Part shown: positions 1-15,000 of the stretch, in pieces | Numbering within the stretch: the stretch's first letter is position 1 | How the letters are laid out: each line of letters begins with the position of its first letter | Assembly: GCA_013399305.1 (NCBI GenBank) | Contig: VXAI01000046.1 | Coordinates: forward strand, 3,844,731-3,908,730 | Length of the DNA stretch: 64,000 nucleotides | Source: Rostratula benghalensis | Lineage: Eukaryota > Chordata > Aves > Charadriiformes > Rostratulidae | Reading direction: 5' to 3' | Notes under the pieces: model-generated | The model's database searches: none | What the model saw: the letters and a program-made list of their open reading frames with translations, nothing else | Told to the model about the DNA's origin: nothing | Position numbers and translations under genes: made by a program

Positions 1-3000
1 GAGGCCACACTGGCAAGAAACAAAAAGAAATTTCAGTTACGCCCACATTGACTGGTTATGGACCATACAGTGGTTGGGATGTCATGACTGAATTAGTATA
101 CATTGAAAACCTTCTGTTCAAGGAGCAATTGCATATGTTTAGACCCATCAGCCTAAGGTAGGAATATAATGGAAGTTTGCGAACATCGGTGACGTGAAAG
201 AAGTAAGGAGGGAGCAATTGGTTATGTCTCTTCCCGTAGAAGAGCTAGAGGTGAACAAGTGGAACTAGCAGATGTCACATTCAGAAGAGAGATTATTTCT
301 TCATACACACATAATTACACTGTAGAACACTTTGCTGCATGATACTGTAGCAAAAGTTTACGTGGAATCAAAAAAGGACTGGAGAAAAACAAGAAAGAAG
401 AAAAGCCACAGATTACCAAAGACACCTCTGGTTGAAAAATACCCTGACTCGCAGCCTGGTGAAGGCCAAAGAGCATTTGGGGACATGTTGCTACGCCCTT
501 GCTCTTGCCTCTTCTTCCCTAGGCATCTGCTGATGGCTCTCCTCAGACCCACGGTACCGATGGACCGGTGTTCCCATCCTTATGTCCTCAACCTATAGCC
601 CATCTTTACTGCATCTCTCCTCAGCCCAAAGCCCTTAATAGTTTATTCTGAGGTGGTTAGTGGTTAGGGGATTTACTAAGGGTACAGCTCAGCTCCCCAG
701 AGGGGCTATTGCACTTCACAACACACATTCCAACACAAATTAGATTAAATTACACTGGCAACTTTGGAAGCAGATCTCAGCTATTCACAGCTCTTTATTC
801 TGTCCCCCTAAAAGGTTACTCATAGATTCGTAGTTCTCTGCAGCAGAATAAAATCCAAATGCCTTGCCTTGAAAATAGTCTTTGACCCACCCAAGCTAAA
901 AAACACAGACCAAGCACCACCAAAAATAGGGTAAATTATGAAAGCATTTTAAAGTATTTAAAATATGTGAGCTAAAGGATGCTGTGTAAGAAATAAACTT
1001 TAAAGTTTCAACAGAAGCATCAAAATACATTAAATTCAGAAACCTCCAGACCTGCCATAGCACAGAACAGAAAGCAGAATAAAGAGACACTATGTACTCC
1101 TCAACATGCCCCACACCCACATACTGAAGTCAACCGCAGCACCAAGACAAACCTTATCATTAACTGCAGGTTTTCATGGCTTGCAGGCTCCACCAGCAAC
1201 CAAGTGTTGTACAAATCTCACGGAAATTCTTAGGTTTGCAAATGTTTAATGTTTTTATGTACACTCAGATATTAAGTTCATGAAGCTGCAAGGTTTTCTT
1301 GTTTTGTTTGTCAAGCCTTGACACAGCCCATCAATCATTTTGCAATACCCAGAGTCTAGGACTTGCCTCTTGCAGTTTGGCTTTATGTAGATTGCAGAAT
1401 CTACATCACACTGAAGACGTTAGGAAGCCACTCTCCAGACTGACAACAGAGGTGTCAAAAACATGCGAAGAATTGAGGAAGAAAATTACTAGTAGTGTTC
1501 TAAAGTAGAAATCTTCCTATCATTTTCAAATATATATCTTTTTAAACTTACACGATTACTATAGTACAGACTGTTGTAAATCCAAGCAGCTAATTCTCCA
1601 AGATGCTTTCCAATCATGATTATGGCAAAACAGCATGCTGTCAACTAAAGGTTGGGGTAAGAAGGATTTAAAAAAATAATAAAAAAAAAATCCAGTTTGG
1701 CATACCCAATCTTCATAAGGTTTTCAGCCCACAGAGAGCTGCCAACATCCCCCAAAAGGCCACTTCAGTTTATCTTACATGAAGCTTGTTTATTAAATAG
1801 CAATTGTTAACATTTGATATTAATGGCAATCTGTGTTGAGTCTCAAACAGCATCTAGAAGTCCAGTGACTTTCCCAGTTTCTCTGGGAGTCAAGGTGGGA
1901 TCTTTTACAGCTGAAGCCCCCACTCACTTGGGGGCTACTGTCTGCACCGAGAGCCAAGCTGGCACTCGGCATCTCTCTAACTCAAAGAAAACTTGGGATG
2001 GCAAGTGGTGCAGGATGAGGCCTAGTCCTACTAACAGGCAAGTATTGTAAAAATTCCTGAGCACACAAATGAAGCCAACAGCATCCTCATCTACAGCAGT
2101 ACCAATAGGTCTAAAAGTAAGGCTATAAATAAGCAGACCAAGATGTACATTTGCTCTGACACTGCCTAAGGCTGTCACTAGAAATCAGCCATCTCATTTG
2201 AGAGTCAAACTACCATTAAATGAAAACACAACACTTCCACCCTTTGGGAATTGTAGAAGCTCCTGAAACTCTTTTGGGCACCCTGAGGTTGTATCAGAAT
2301 ACAGATTAGCCCTCCAGCCATCTGCAGCTAAGTATTAACAAGGTGAAAACAACAACAAAAAAACCAAACCCACCAACCAAAACAAAAACAAACCCACCTT
2401 GAGAAAAGTTTTATGGGAGAATCTCAGTCATTGGGCAGGAAAACCTGAAACACAACTCCTCAGTGGGCCATTCATCCTCTGCCCCTCCTTCACTGTAAGC
2501 ATAAGTAGAAGTCTCCAAACCATACAAATCTCTGGAGTTCTGCAGGTATTGCCCTGACTGAACAATATTCATGCTCCGTTTCTAGTTGCAAGACAATCTC
2601 CATCTCAGGTTCCAAGCACAGAGGGAGGCCAGGAGAAAGCCCATACGATCATGCAGGTTTCAAGGGAGAAGAGGCTGTAGGTACTACCTCCATGAGCTCT
2701 GTGCTCCTGCCTCTTTTTTGAAGGGGAAATAATCCATCCTGATGACTACAGATGTCTCAAGTCCCACCTCCTGGCATTCCTTCCTCACTTGAACTAGGAG
2801 AGATTTTTGCTGGCATTCAGCTCTACAATACCTATTTCACAACAATTATTTCCTATTATTTTATACAAATTGCTGCATTATTTACTAGTGTTAAATGTAT
2901 TGTATATGTAATCCCATCAAAAATACTTTTTATCTTAGACAATAACGAGAAAGGTATGATAATGAAAGAACAATGCACACTTTAACATCAAGTCTTACTT

Positions 3001-6000
3001 TTTCTAAAACCAATAGTAATTATCCTTTATTTTTAGTAACCCCATTTAACTCTTGATCCTTTTCTGATCCAGACATTATACCAGTACCATGACCAATTCC
3101 ACTCCCACTATTTTTGTAAGATCTTTTTTTGGAATGCATTGCCTAGGACACAACCTAGGCATTAGACTATGCTATTCATCTGGGGCTTGCTGTTATCTAC
3201 TTCTCCACAATGCAGAATAATTTTGGATCATTACAGAGAATAGAATTTATATATTAAATACCTCAATTAACTGTGTTTTGCTTTAACTGACTTTTTTTTT
3301 TTTCCAACAGACATTGCTAACATTGGCATGTCTTGCTGTTGTCATGGCAATGAAAGGAGACTATATGGTTTTGGATGTGACTCAGAAATCATTTCATACA
3401 GAAGTGGGATAACTAGAATAACAGACATTGGATGTTTCTGTGCCACCAGTTAATAAATGGTCAATGGGGGAAAAAAAAAGAAAGAGCCCAAATCAGCAAT
3501 AAAAGACACTGAACATAAGCCCCTTGATGGGCTACAAAACACCAAATTGCTATTTGTGACCCTACATTGCATTTAGGGCTGTGTGGATAAAGCTTTGTCA
3601 CTCTTGAACACTACTAAAATCACAATGATCTGTCTGTGCAGTTACTTAACTAGACCAGGACCAGGATTTTCCCAAATAGATCTTGTTCTTAGCATTCAAA
3701 AATACATGAGAAGAATCTGGTGTTGTATACTCATCCCATTAAAGAAACGTCTTGGAACAATCACTTCCCTGTGAAGGCTCATTCAAAGGCAAGATACGTC
3801 TCTTGGCCAATGAGCTCAGAATTTACATGAGGCAAAAAGAAAAATATTTTAGAGAGGCAAGTTCAGCACTTAAAAAATAAGGAAATGAGCCTGTCACTGA
3901 TCAGGTGTGGAAGAAGCAGTTGCAAACACTAAGAAACATGACTAAAGCCAGCCTACACCAATCTATGGAAAAAGTGATTGCTAGGCTAAAAATACTATTC
4001 ACCTATGTCTTCTTCGTGTTACTCATCAAAACACCAGCTCTTTTCCTGTGGATCCAAGGTAGATGGAAGGGAGCTGTTATTAGAACATTTCGCCTGTGCA
4101 GGGATGCCAAATGTGGAGGCACTGAAATATATGCATCTGTGTTAGTCACTAATCTCCTGAATCATGTTCTAGAGTGAGATCTTCTGCATGGCACTTCCTG
4201 TTCATTCCAAGCTGAGCCATACTAACTGTTATTTATTAGAAAGCTATCTAAAGCCACATCCACACAGCCAGCTGGCTCTTACCCCAGTAAAATCATCACT
4301 GTGACATAATCAGCACCTTCAGAGCTCAGGATTGCAGGTGGCTCTGTCACTTCCCTCCTTCTACTGTTGAATCCCAGCACATTGTGAACGAGTAGGAACC
4401 AGTCCGGTGTAATGTCAAATTTAAGATCTGATTTAATCCACCGCCACCCCTCTCTCTCCTTAGCTAGCTAGAAACTTTTTCCACACTGTTCCAAGGTAGT
4501 TTGGGTAAAACAGCGCTCTGCACCTCAGAAATGCTCTTGGACAGACCAAAACAGGAACCACCAGAGAACAAATGGGAAAAACAGGGGAAATGGGGGTTCA
4601 CACTGGAAGGCAATGAATGAGACCACAAAGAGGAGAATAAAAGGAGAATAAACAAGAACAACAAAGTAATATTAAAATTCATACACAAGACTAATTCTGA
4701 ACTAATCTATGCATGGGTACAAACCATTTTGTGCATACATAGGAAGAAAGTTATCAGAACTTCAAATCATTTCACATCAGCTCAGTACTACTATTCAGCA
4801 CACAGCAAAAGTGAAGCTTAAATATTGTGTCATAATAATAAATATATGCATAAAGATACCAGAAAGAGTTAAATAATAAATAACCAGTGGTCAAAGTACC
4901 ATTCATAGGATTGCCACTCCCCAGCTGTACTCTTAACAGTTCTGCACAATACCCTTAGGGCCTTATAAGTAAGCTTTGATCTTCTGCTTTCTTTTAAGAA
5001 TCACTATTGTACAATCCTATAGTTGTGTCCCAGCTTTGTATCCTTTAGTAATGCAGTTAGGAAAGGAAAAGTACTTGTCACAATTAATTCACGCCCTACC
5101 CCACCACCATGGGCAAGGAAAACCAAGACTGCTGGATGGAAACATGAGAGACATGGCAGAGCTCTACCACCACCTTTGTGCTTACTATTGGAGCAACTGA
5201 GATGAGTTGTCCCTTTTCATTTAAAACAGAGAGGTTATCCAGCTATCATGGCCCTGAAGCAACAGAAGCAAACAGACTGGTTAGTCTTGGCAGGACATAG
5301 GGGGACGTACTGGAGGGCTGCCAAATGTAGTACGCAAGAGATGTGTGCCTGTACACATTAACTTAATGCACAGTAAACTCACTGCTGTTCCAAAAAGGAG
5401 TAGCCACAGTATTTCACGAGTTAATATTTACGAAGGGTTGCATCATATGAAACTGAACTCAGTAGCAAATAATGCTGAAGCTGTTTCTAGCAAGCACTGG
5501 TACTCTGGTTTGTTTCAAAGAAATTCTAGAGAGGTAAAAAAGACAAGGAATAAACACTAAAGTTTAGGCAGTTCATGCAGCACTAATCCAGTCTCCATTT
5601 TCATTGGGAGAAAAAAAGCAGTACTTTCATTAATTTATCTAAAGGGCTTTGGTTAAGCAGAAAGCTTCCATTTTTACTATTGAGGCCATCTGACCTTGAA
5701 TAAGTCCCTTTCCTATTTGTTCTTTTCTCAAGTGGGCATAATGCCACCAGTTAGATGTATAACTGCTTTCAAATTACTCTAATCTTTTTGCACAAATGCA
5801 AAATATTGCTATACCTTAAGATAACTGTTCCATGCAAGATTCATGCATATTTTCTTTCAGCAAGAAGCATTTAGTTCTGTAACTCAGAATACAGAATTAG
5901 TTTTATAGAAGTCTTTAATAAATATTAAGCCTAGGAAAAGAAGCACTTTTTATAGCTGTGATTGGCTTATTTTTATTTGTAGAATACAGATGCATAAAAA

Positions 6001-9000
6001 TGTTAAAGCTATCCTCAAAACTAACAACATTCAGTTTCACACAATACTCAGACATTCATGCCACATGAAGCCTGAAGGCCTGAAAGATACTGTAAAACAT
6101 CACATCTGTACAGCATGTTCTAATGCATTGTTTAGCATTCTTAAAAATGATTACTTCCTCCATTTTCTCTAGATCATGCCTCAGAGAAAATTATTTTCCC
6201 CAAAAAATCTTTTCAGGGAAAAACCCACCAGCAGTATTTTCGTCCCAGAATTCCTTTCTGAACATGAGCTACAAAATCAATTACTTTTTTTCTGAGTTCA
6301 TTATCTTTTCCAACTCCAACAGATGTATCACGTCATTGCTCATGATCCATTCTACTAATTCATTAAGCTGTATTTTTTCCTCTTTAACTATTAGCTATTC
6401 ACTCAGCCCCCCAACTTCTGTTTTTTTAGTGACTTTTCTTTATATTCTGTCAGTTCATTGATATTTTTCTAGTCTTTAACTGGAAGTGAATATTCTAACT
6501 GTTGTCTGAAAGCTGTACAATGAGGAATTATTCTTCTGCTTTCATGAATCATTGACTAGTCTGTAAGACTAAAAGCAGTTTTTTCTCTTCCCATTGTTTT
6601 CACATTTCCTCTCATTCTGTTTGTTCTTGCATTCAATTTTTTCCAGCAAGCACCACAACACAAATAATACCCTCCCGCACCTTGCACTTTTCAAATCTCC
6701 GAATGTTTTCAAAAGAATTGAACTTTCCCTCAGGTGGGAAAAACACAAGGAATAAATAGGGTAATCACCTCATCCCATTATGCCTAGCACATGTTATGTT
6801 CCAGTCCAGCATATTGCCTAATATTTTACTTCCACAAGAAAAATCCTGCTCATATTGGTCTTTTTATAAAGAAAAAGGTAAAGTTCGAGCATTGGTTTTT
6901 TTTTTTTTTGCTGTCCCACACAGCTTCTTGGGCTGCTACCACTACAATACCGCGCTGCTACTGGAGAAGGAAAATTCCCCCTCACAAAAGAGACATGGAA
7001 GGTCACTTTCAAAATGAATACAGGAAAGCAATCTTTCACATGGAGCTCTATCAACTTCTTCATTTCAGAAAGGTAAAAAATGAAGTGTAGCTAGATGAAG
7101 CAACTTTTCCAAAGCTATTCTGGAGTTTCAGGGTATAACTTGGAGCAGAGCCAGGAATACAACTCCACAACCCAATACCGAGGTTTAACTCAAAGTCCTG
7201 CCCACAAGCATCCGGATTTGTACGTGCCATGAAGTCCCAGACTTGACAGACAGGATCACACCACAACCAACAGACACTTCCTCTTTGCCATAACTAATTC
7301 AGCCCTAAATCATCCAGAAGAGAGATGAGCTAAAACATTTATATTGTAAAACACTAATAAACACTTCAGCAAGGAAACAAGTTAGTAAAAGACCAATAGA
7401 GCTGTACTGATTAAGGGGTAACCTTGTCTGTCCCAATTTACTTATGCTGGTGAATTAATTGGATTGATGCCATTGGCATCAATATAGAGGCGGCTATTTC
7501 CATCTTCTGTTCTTGCACTACTGGTTAAAGGCATGTGGCTCTCTAACTGCACTTACTAAAAACACTCCCCCCGCTCCCAATCCACCAAAACATCACTCAT
7601 CTCTACAATCACACAGGCAAAATTTGAAGTCAAGATAACCCGTGTTGAGCACAACTGGAAAATATTAGTTCATATTTTAAATATTGAAAGCAAAAAAATG
7701 GTTTTCCAGAACTGATCGCATAGCTATCTACAGCTATTTCTAATTTGTCCTCAATCATCTAAACTAAAGAATTAACTCAAGCCCAAATAATCATCCAGCT
7801 GAGAAAAACATCAGAAATTGACCTGGGGACCTGTTTATTGCTTTTTAAGAATGAGTTGAGGTGCATTCTGGGGGGTGTAGGTTAAGCGGTTCTGGTCTTC
7901 TGTGTGCTATGGATGTACAGCAAATGCACATTTGGGTGGTTCATAATAGCGGGTTTGGGTCAGGAAAAGCCAAAGGAACAACTTTCTGTGGATGTGCCTT
8001 GGAAAAGGAGAACACATGCTCTGACAGGTATATTCTGTCCTCATAGCTGGGGATGCTCAATTGCAATACCTGTTCATGATGCGCATTACTTTTTGAAGTA
8101 TGTGACCAGAGAGCTGAAGAGTTGCACCAGACTCTGAGAGAAATAAGCAGCAAGAAGGAAGAGGTGAGAAGCCAGTCAATATACTGTGCCAAATGCCTGT
8201 GAACAGGCTACTTGATGACCGAGACTTTTTTTTTCCCCCCTATTTTTCTAGTAGTGAAAAAGCCAATAAAATCTGACCAGTAGGCATAGCAAGTTAACGG
8301 TGAAACTTTATTCTTTCTTTAACTATTACTTCTTCTCTTATGAGAAGCGTTTGCTTGGTCACACATTCAGGATTTGCTATAATCAATCCCCATACTCAAA
8401 TACTGTGCTAAGGGGCAAATACATATGGCTGGCTACACTCCATTTCATCCTCCTCCTCACCCCTCCCTCAGCACTCGGCTGATTACTGAACAGGTTTTTC
8501 TTGCTGTTATTTTTAATTCCCTCAAGCTGCCTCTTTTTCCTCCTTGCCAAACAGCAGGAATATTCAGCTCCTGAAAGGCCTTCAGGAGCTGCTGGGTGCT
8601 GCTGACTGGGACACAAGCTCTGGAGGTGAGACCAAGGCCCAGCCACAGGCACCAGGGCAGTCTGGCCCGGCCAAGCAGCAGAGGCAGGGAGCAGGCAGGC
8701 CAGAAGGCCCAGCCATCTCTCACAGCCTTCACTGTCCCAGCAAACATCCTTACTGACCCACTTGCCTCCATCTACCCACCCCTTCCACCTTCAGGCAGAT
8801 TTCAGAGACATATTTCTGGACAACAGGTAGGACACAGTGGGAACTATTTCTTGTACCAGTTCTTCCTTCAATTCATCAGGACAAGCTGCGTATCTCAGGG
8901 GGCTTCAGTCACTCTCAAGCTTTTCCTGTTCATTTCAGCGTGACATCTCAGAGAGCACTGGCCAGATGCAGTGTGCTAAAACCAGAGCCACAGCCCACCT

Positions 9001-12000
9001 CCAGAGCTCGCCCCTCCCATCAGATCTCACCAGCACCTGCACCAAAGTGTACTCGATAAATTCAGCAGCTTCCATCAGAAGAGAACAGCTATAGCAAATG
9101 TCTCATCTAATATAATCTGAACATGACTAGAAGAGGTTCTTAATTTTCTGCTGGTATTAAGTGTTGCTATAAACATAGGTGTAATGATAAAAAAACCCAG
9201 AATGTAAAGATTCCACACAATTATGAAAATGGACAGGAGCTGGTAAAACTAGTAGGTAAACAAAACTCAAAACAAGTAAAGTAAAAACAAAGAGCGAGAC
9301 AAATATACAACAACAAATCAGGTTTAAGCCCCATCCTACATTTACTTTTGAATTTTCTCCAAATGTGCTATCTAAAGCTCTAGGTAGATTGTGCTAAATC
9401 AATTTAATTACATGATCACCCAAAAAGCAGCTTGAAAAACCTTTCAAACTACAAGAGCAGAACCGATTTACTTCACACCACCTTACTTTTAGTAGTTTCC
9501 TGGGGGTTTTTGTTTAACAAGCACCTGAAATTGTTCTAACAGAAAAAGCCCCACACAAAATAAACGCACATTTATCAGAGAAACCTCATGAGTTCTCAAT
9601 TTCTGGGTGCTAAGCAAAGAGCAACCTTTAATTCCTGTGATTAGTTTAGTTCAGTTTGCTACTAAGTACAAAATATATTTTACATTATACAGCACCCTTC
9701 AAACTTCAGTAAGGAATTTTTATGAACAACAAAAAATTAACGCCTGGACTTCGCAGGAAGGTCCAGCATTGCCCAACTGACCAAGATGTAATTAAGTAAG
9801 GTCTTAGGGAAGTTGTACAACACTGGATCTCATTAGAAGTTTTTTAGTCCTTACAAAATAGAATAAAGGTATACAATTAGCTGCAAGTTTAATATCCTGA
9901 AGCACCCTTTCATGTTAACTGATAAATAACCATAACAACTTGTCATTTGTCCATGGAAAATGCTAATGAGGCAGTGCTACATTCAGTACTGTATTTCTAT
10001 GTGATTTTTTTTTTTCCCCCACTAATCAGCGCTGTATGTCATTAAACTCTTTTCCAGTTTAGGAGCAAGAGAGGCTGGTTTTGCCCCAGCTTAGATGAGT
10101 CTATCCCTAGTACAGTATGTTGTCAGCAATAAACAATGGAAACGACAAAGAAAAATTATTCCTTTGGGTGATTAAGCACAAGGGAGAATCCATGACCACC
10201 AGTTAAAACAAACTGGTTCAATATTGTGGATAATATTCAAAATTATCATTTTCCTTTTTCCTTCTAAAGGAAGTAGCTAACAGAGCAATTTAGCTTGTTC
10301 GGATTATCTTGTGGCTCAGCAATACTGACTGGGCACAGCAAATGCACTTGATTCCTGGTGGCCCCTGCTCAATATGCACAGTATCATCAGTCTGGCAGCC
10401 ACTGCCTTTCATTGGTGGGGGGACATCTGTTGCTTAAGGCTAGCATGGAGGAAGTCTAGTGGAACACTCTGTGTTCCAGCTGCCTGAAAACACAGTATGT
10501 CACAATTTAATGCTAGTTCACGTTAGCGTCAAGCCCAAGTGAGGCTCTAGCATCAACTGGCTACAACAGAGAAGATCGAGGAAGCAGAGAAATGAGTTAG
10601 CTTGGTATTTTGTCTGAAATATTTTCCATGCCTGAAGTATTATCTACCCACTATCATTCACAAGCCCTCTGTAGGATGTATAAGGTACAGAACAGGGAGC
10701 AAACTATTTTAGCACTTGGAGATGCCACTCCAAGAAATTACCTTGGCTCCATCTTCTATGTAACAAGTGTCTTAAGAAACATACACCAAGGACCAAAGGA
10801 ATTAAAATCAAAACTGATGTCACCATTTCATGCAGCCATTGAATAAAACAATAAAAATCTAGTATTATTGCTTATGTGATGCTGGAAGAATAATTTTTAA
10901 AGTTCATCACTTAAAACAATTTTTAAAAGCAGTCATTTACCTTGGTCACAGTTTAGAAGAGATGCAACATGATCCAGCTGTCATGATCCAACTAAACTGA
11001 AGGCAGTAAAAACACTATGTACAAAGCTTTCCATCATGTTTGCATGTCTCTCAGCGCGGACACCAATCCTACACAGTTTAAACTCATTGCATCATACTCC
11101 CACATTCTCATCAGCTTTCTTGGTTGCCACAGGCAGACCAGAGCCAGGAGGTTTCTATCGCCCCTGCACTGGATTGGAAACGCCATGACTCCATGGGGTA
11201 TCTCAGAAAATAAAGCAGAGACAAAGCCCCCAAAGCTCTGAGCTGCACATATATACGTAACCAACCCATGCCTCTGTTACCATTTCTTCACACTCCATTA
11301 AAGGATGACAGCTTCTGGAGAGAAAACTGGCTGAGTACGTACATTAAAACCTGATCTGCCTCTGGCTCACTTCAAAAAATTAGTTAGTTGAGCAGCAAGC
11401 TAAAATGATCACTGTTCCCAAGAGACCATGCAATTCTCTAGATATGCACAAAATATATAAAGTGCACAGACATCACCTTTTACGGTTCAGACTATTCTTC
11501 TTACATTGCTAGTGCTGCTAGATGTCAGAAGCACCATCACTGCAGACATGGCTGCACAGTAACAAATCACAAGGCTGCAGCTGCTGCCTCACAAAAATTC
11601 ACACCTATGACTTCAAAGCGTTAATAAAAAGGGAGAATGTAACTTGAAAGAGATGGTAGCCTAAAGAAATATTCCCAGATCTTACCTGCAGGATTCAAAG
11701 GACAAGCTATAAAGAGGAAATACGAAATACATAATGCTGTAACACTGACCAGTTTTTATACATAGACCTGCATGGACAGTGAATGCAACAGCGATCCCTT
11801 ACACCATGGCTGTCTAAAAGCAGAAATACAGTCACAGTGGCCTGGGCAAAGGGGAAGCTCCCTGAGTATTATCTGATGACTCTTTTTCCAGTATTGGTAC
11901 ATCTTGGGGCAGAAACACCGCAACACAGCAGGGACTACTAGTGATACTCTCCAGCACCCTTCTGCTAGGACATACCCTTGAACTCACCCAGCCCTACGCG

Positions 12001-15000
12001 GGAATTGCTGGGACGAAGCTGTGCCAGAGTTAAGCACTGGAGAACAGATTAGACTATCACGTACATGGAACAGGGAGACGATAAGGTGAAACAATAGTGA
12101 AATAACAGAGTGAACAGGAGGGATGGTACCTGCCTGTCCATCTTTCCAGACACCGATGTAGGACATACGAAGCTTTAAACCAGTGCTCATCCTATTCCTA
12201 GCTGCTTTAACATGCCCCAGGATCATCAGCCATGCCTATATTGAGGCAAGTCAGGCAGAAAGTCTACAGCAATGGAAAGAGCACAGACAGGGGCTCCTCC
12301 CTTGAAGCACGCCACTTGAGAAGGATTTTGAGGCTTTGCAGAGAAGGCCAGGGATACTTAGATATAAATGGAGAGACAGAGCAGCACAGGTCAAAGATCT
12401 TTCAAAAAAGCATCTGGAACAGGTGCACGCTCCCTTCCTTCAGAGAGCTCAAGGTCAGGCTTCTAATTCAATCTAAATGTTCTTCTGTATTTCAAAATAA
12501 TGGTTTTTACAGCGTGAGGAATCAGGCTGTGCTGCTAGTTTCACACATAAATGTGACATGGGAGCATGACTACAGGACAATATAGGGCAGGAAACAAAAG
12601 AAAGACACTGCATCCCATTGAAGCAGCAGGGCATACCTCAGGCACCCCGAAAGCAATTACTGAAATAGGAAACTGGCCAGCCTCACATAGTCAACAGTCA
12701 TCCTTACAAAACTGCTACAGGGCATCTGGACCGCAGCTTTATATTGTTTCAAAGTTGGGGCACCTCCAAGCACAATGTCACATAACATTTTCAGATACTA
12801 AATCAGAGAACAAAAATAACACCCAGCAAATGACCAGCAGCTTCCCATAGCAGTGAATTCTGTGCCTTGGCTAAAAAGTGATCAGCTGCTTAACGTCTCC
12901 TGAAGTTACAGTTCACTGAGAAGTTAGGAACTTTAAGCCTTTATATTTGAAAATAATCATGAATGCTTAATTTTCATGAACATCAGTTATTTTTCTGAGC
13001 AAGAACCCAGGTGACAAAAAGAGTAAAGTTGATCGGTTTCTTGCTAATCCTTTAGAGGATGCTGCACAACATTATGAAAGCTGTCTGTGACTAGAAGGTG
13101 CTCAGATACCATGGTTACAGTCATGGTACGAGGTTTTAAATAGAATACTGTAACAAATTCGCTAAATTATTTTATGTTTTAATTAACTAAGACACTGGAA
13201 GACCAGACAGATTTTCAATATGTTACATCTCTGATCAGTGTTACATCACTGATCTTTAGCATTTGGATCAAAAGATACCTTGCCTAAAACTTCATAGCTG
13301 TGCACATAACTGTGTCTGAAGTATGTGCCCTTAAAATCCCAGTCCTACTTACTCTTTTACTGAACAAAAATCAAAAGTAAATGAGGCATCACTTCTCAGG
13401 TACTTAAGAATTAGCATGAGATCAGGTACAAACCACACATCTGGTATGATCTGTAATGTCTAAGAAGAGTAAAAGTAACAGACTGTTTCAACACAGCATA
13501 TGAAAGTTCCAAGTAGTCATTAGAAAGAAAAATTGCTAAGGGGTTAAAAATCTTTACTTAATGCAGTTATAATAGTAAGGCATTAATATAACCTTTCTCA
13601 TGGTTGACAATAATTGTAAATAGCTATTAAGTACAGGATAAGCCTATTGTTCATCAGCATTATGGAAGCTTGATTAAAAAGCAGCCGTGTAACAAGAATT
13701 GATTTGAAAAGTACATAACATTTTGTAACTTTTTGTAATTTTCCAATTTTTGCACACTTAGCTTTCATAAACATTTTTTAGAAAGTGCTTATTTTTTAGA
13801 AAACGTTTATGTAATCTTTTTTTTCCCTACTTGATAAGCAAAGCTGCTACAGACACCAAAAGTGTATAAAAGGCAGGGGGGAGGAACGAGACAGGGGAAA
13901 ACTGTTTAAAAGAGTATTTAAACATTCACCATTTTCCTTTGTTACCAAGCAAAACATCTTCAGTTTTCTATTTCTTCAGTTGATATTAAATAAACATTAA
14001 TATTGACTCAATATGGAATATTTGCTTTTCAACTGATTCTAAATTTCCCATAAGAATGCTGGAAGTTTTTGGGTTTTTTTTTCTCAGTTTCAAAACAGTT
14101 TCCATTTCTTCTGAGAAGTTTTATGCTCTATTCTGAAAAATCAGAGCAAGTTGAACATGTTTGGTCCAGAGATCAAGCAGAAGCGTTAATCCAATGCCAC
14201 ACTTGAGAAACAGGTAATTTAACATTCACTGTAACAAAAGAAGCACATGTGCATGCACAGTATGAAGCTCCTAATATTGTTTTCACTATTTTTGGTTTTT
14301 CTTCAAACTGAGCAATCCTCACATTTGGGTTCCCAAGCAGAAAAGAGGCTTGAAAATTTAGAAAAGTTTCTTCTAATTTTAGCATCCACTGCAGTACAAA
14401 TTATTTTAAGAATTCAGAAACAATTCCCAAACAAAAATCTTCTCAACCAGACAACCAATTAGGGAATTGGAACTCAATTACAGTGCACATCACCAATGCC
14501 CTAGACTTCCTCTAATATTGTGCATAATACAAGGACTAAACCACGCTTTTTTGGTCATGCATTACAAGTACACAAGTGTAAGCAAACAGAGCATTAGGAA
14601 AATATGCATCTTCTCACGGGTGAAAACTGTTAATGTATCCAAATACATTGAGTTGCACTAATATGAAGCTTCTGATAACAAATGACCTCTTAATAATTCT
14701 GAGTCCAACTTACCCTCTTCAACATGCTGATCTCTAACAGACTTGAAGTAGACTGCAAAAGACACTGACACTACACAAGGACAAGAAAAAGAACATTTTA
14801 GCTATCTCATAATAATAATAATTAATATACAATGGCTTATTTAAACTCTCTAGCAAAAATAATAATTTTTTTACAGTGTGTTAATTGCTTTATCCGTCTT
14901 AAATTTGGGTGCTGAAATTCAATAGCAAAAGAGACTCTCACAATCCATTACCAGGTCTTAGTACAGATATAACATGTAGCATGACAAGCATTGCCATATA

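Noticed and set aside
8457..8943. Overlapping frames on both strands in a mildly GC-rich patch
   Set aside because: Frames on both strands compete, with no domain, no splice pair and no CpG enrichment.
13106..13128. Small hairpin TACCATG...CATGGTA
   Set aside because: A seven-base stem is too short for a microRNA precursor or a specific structure.
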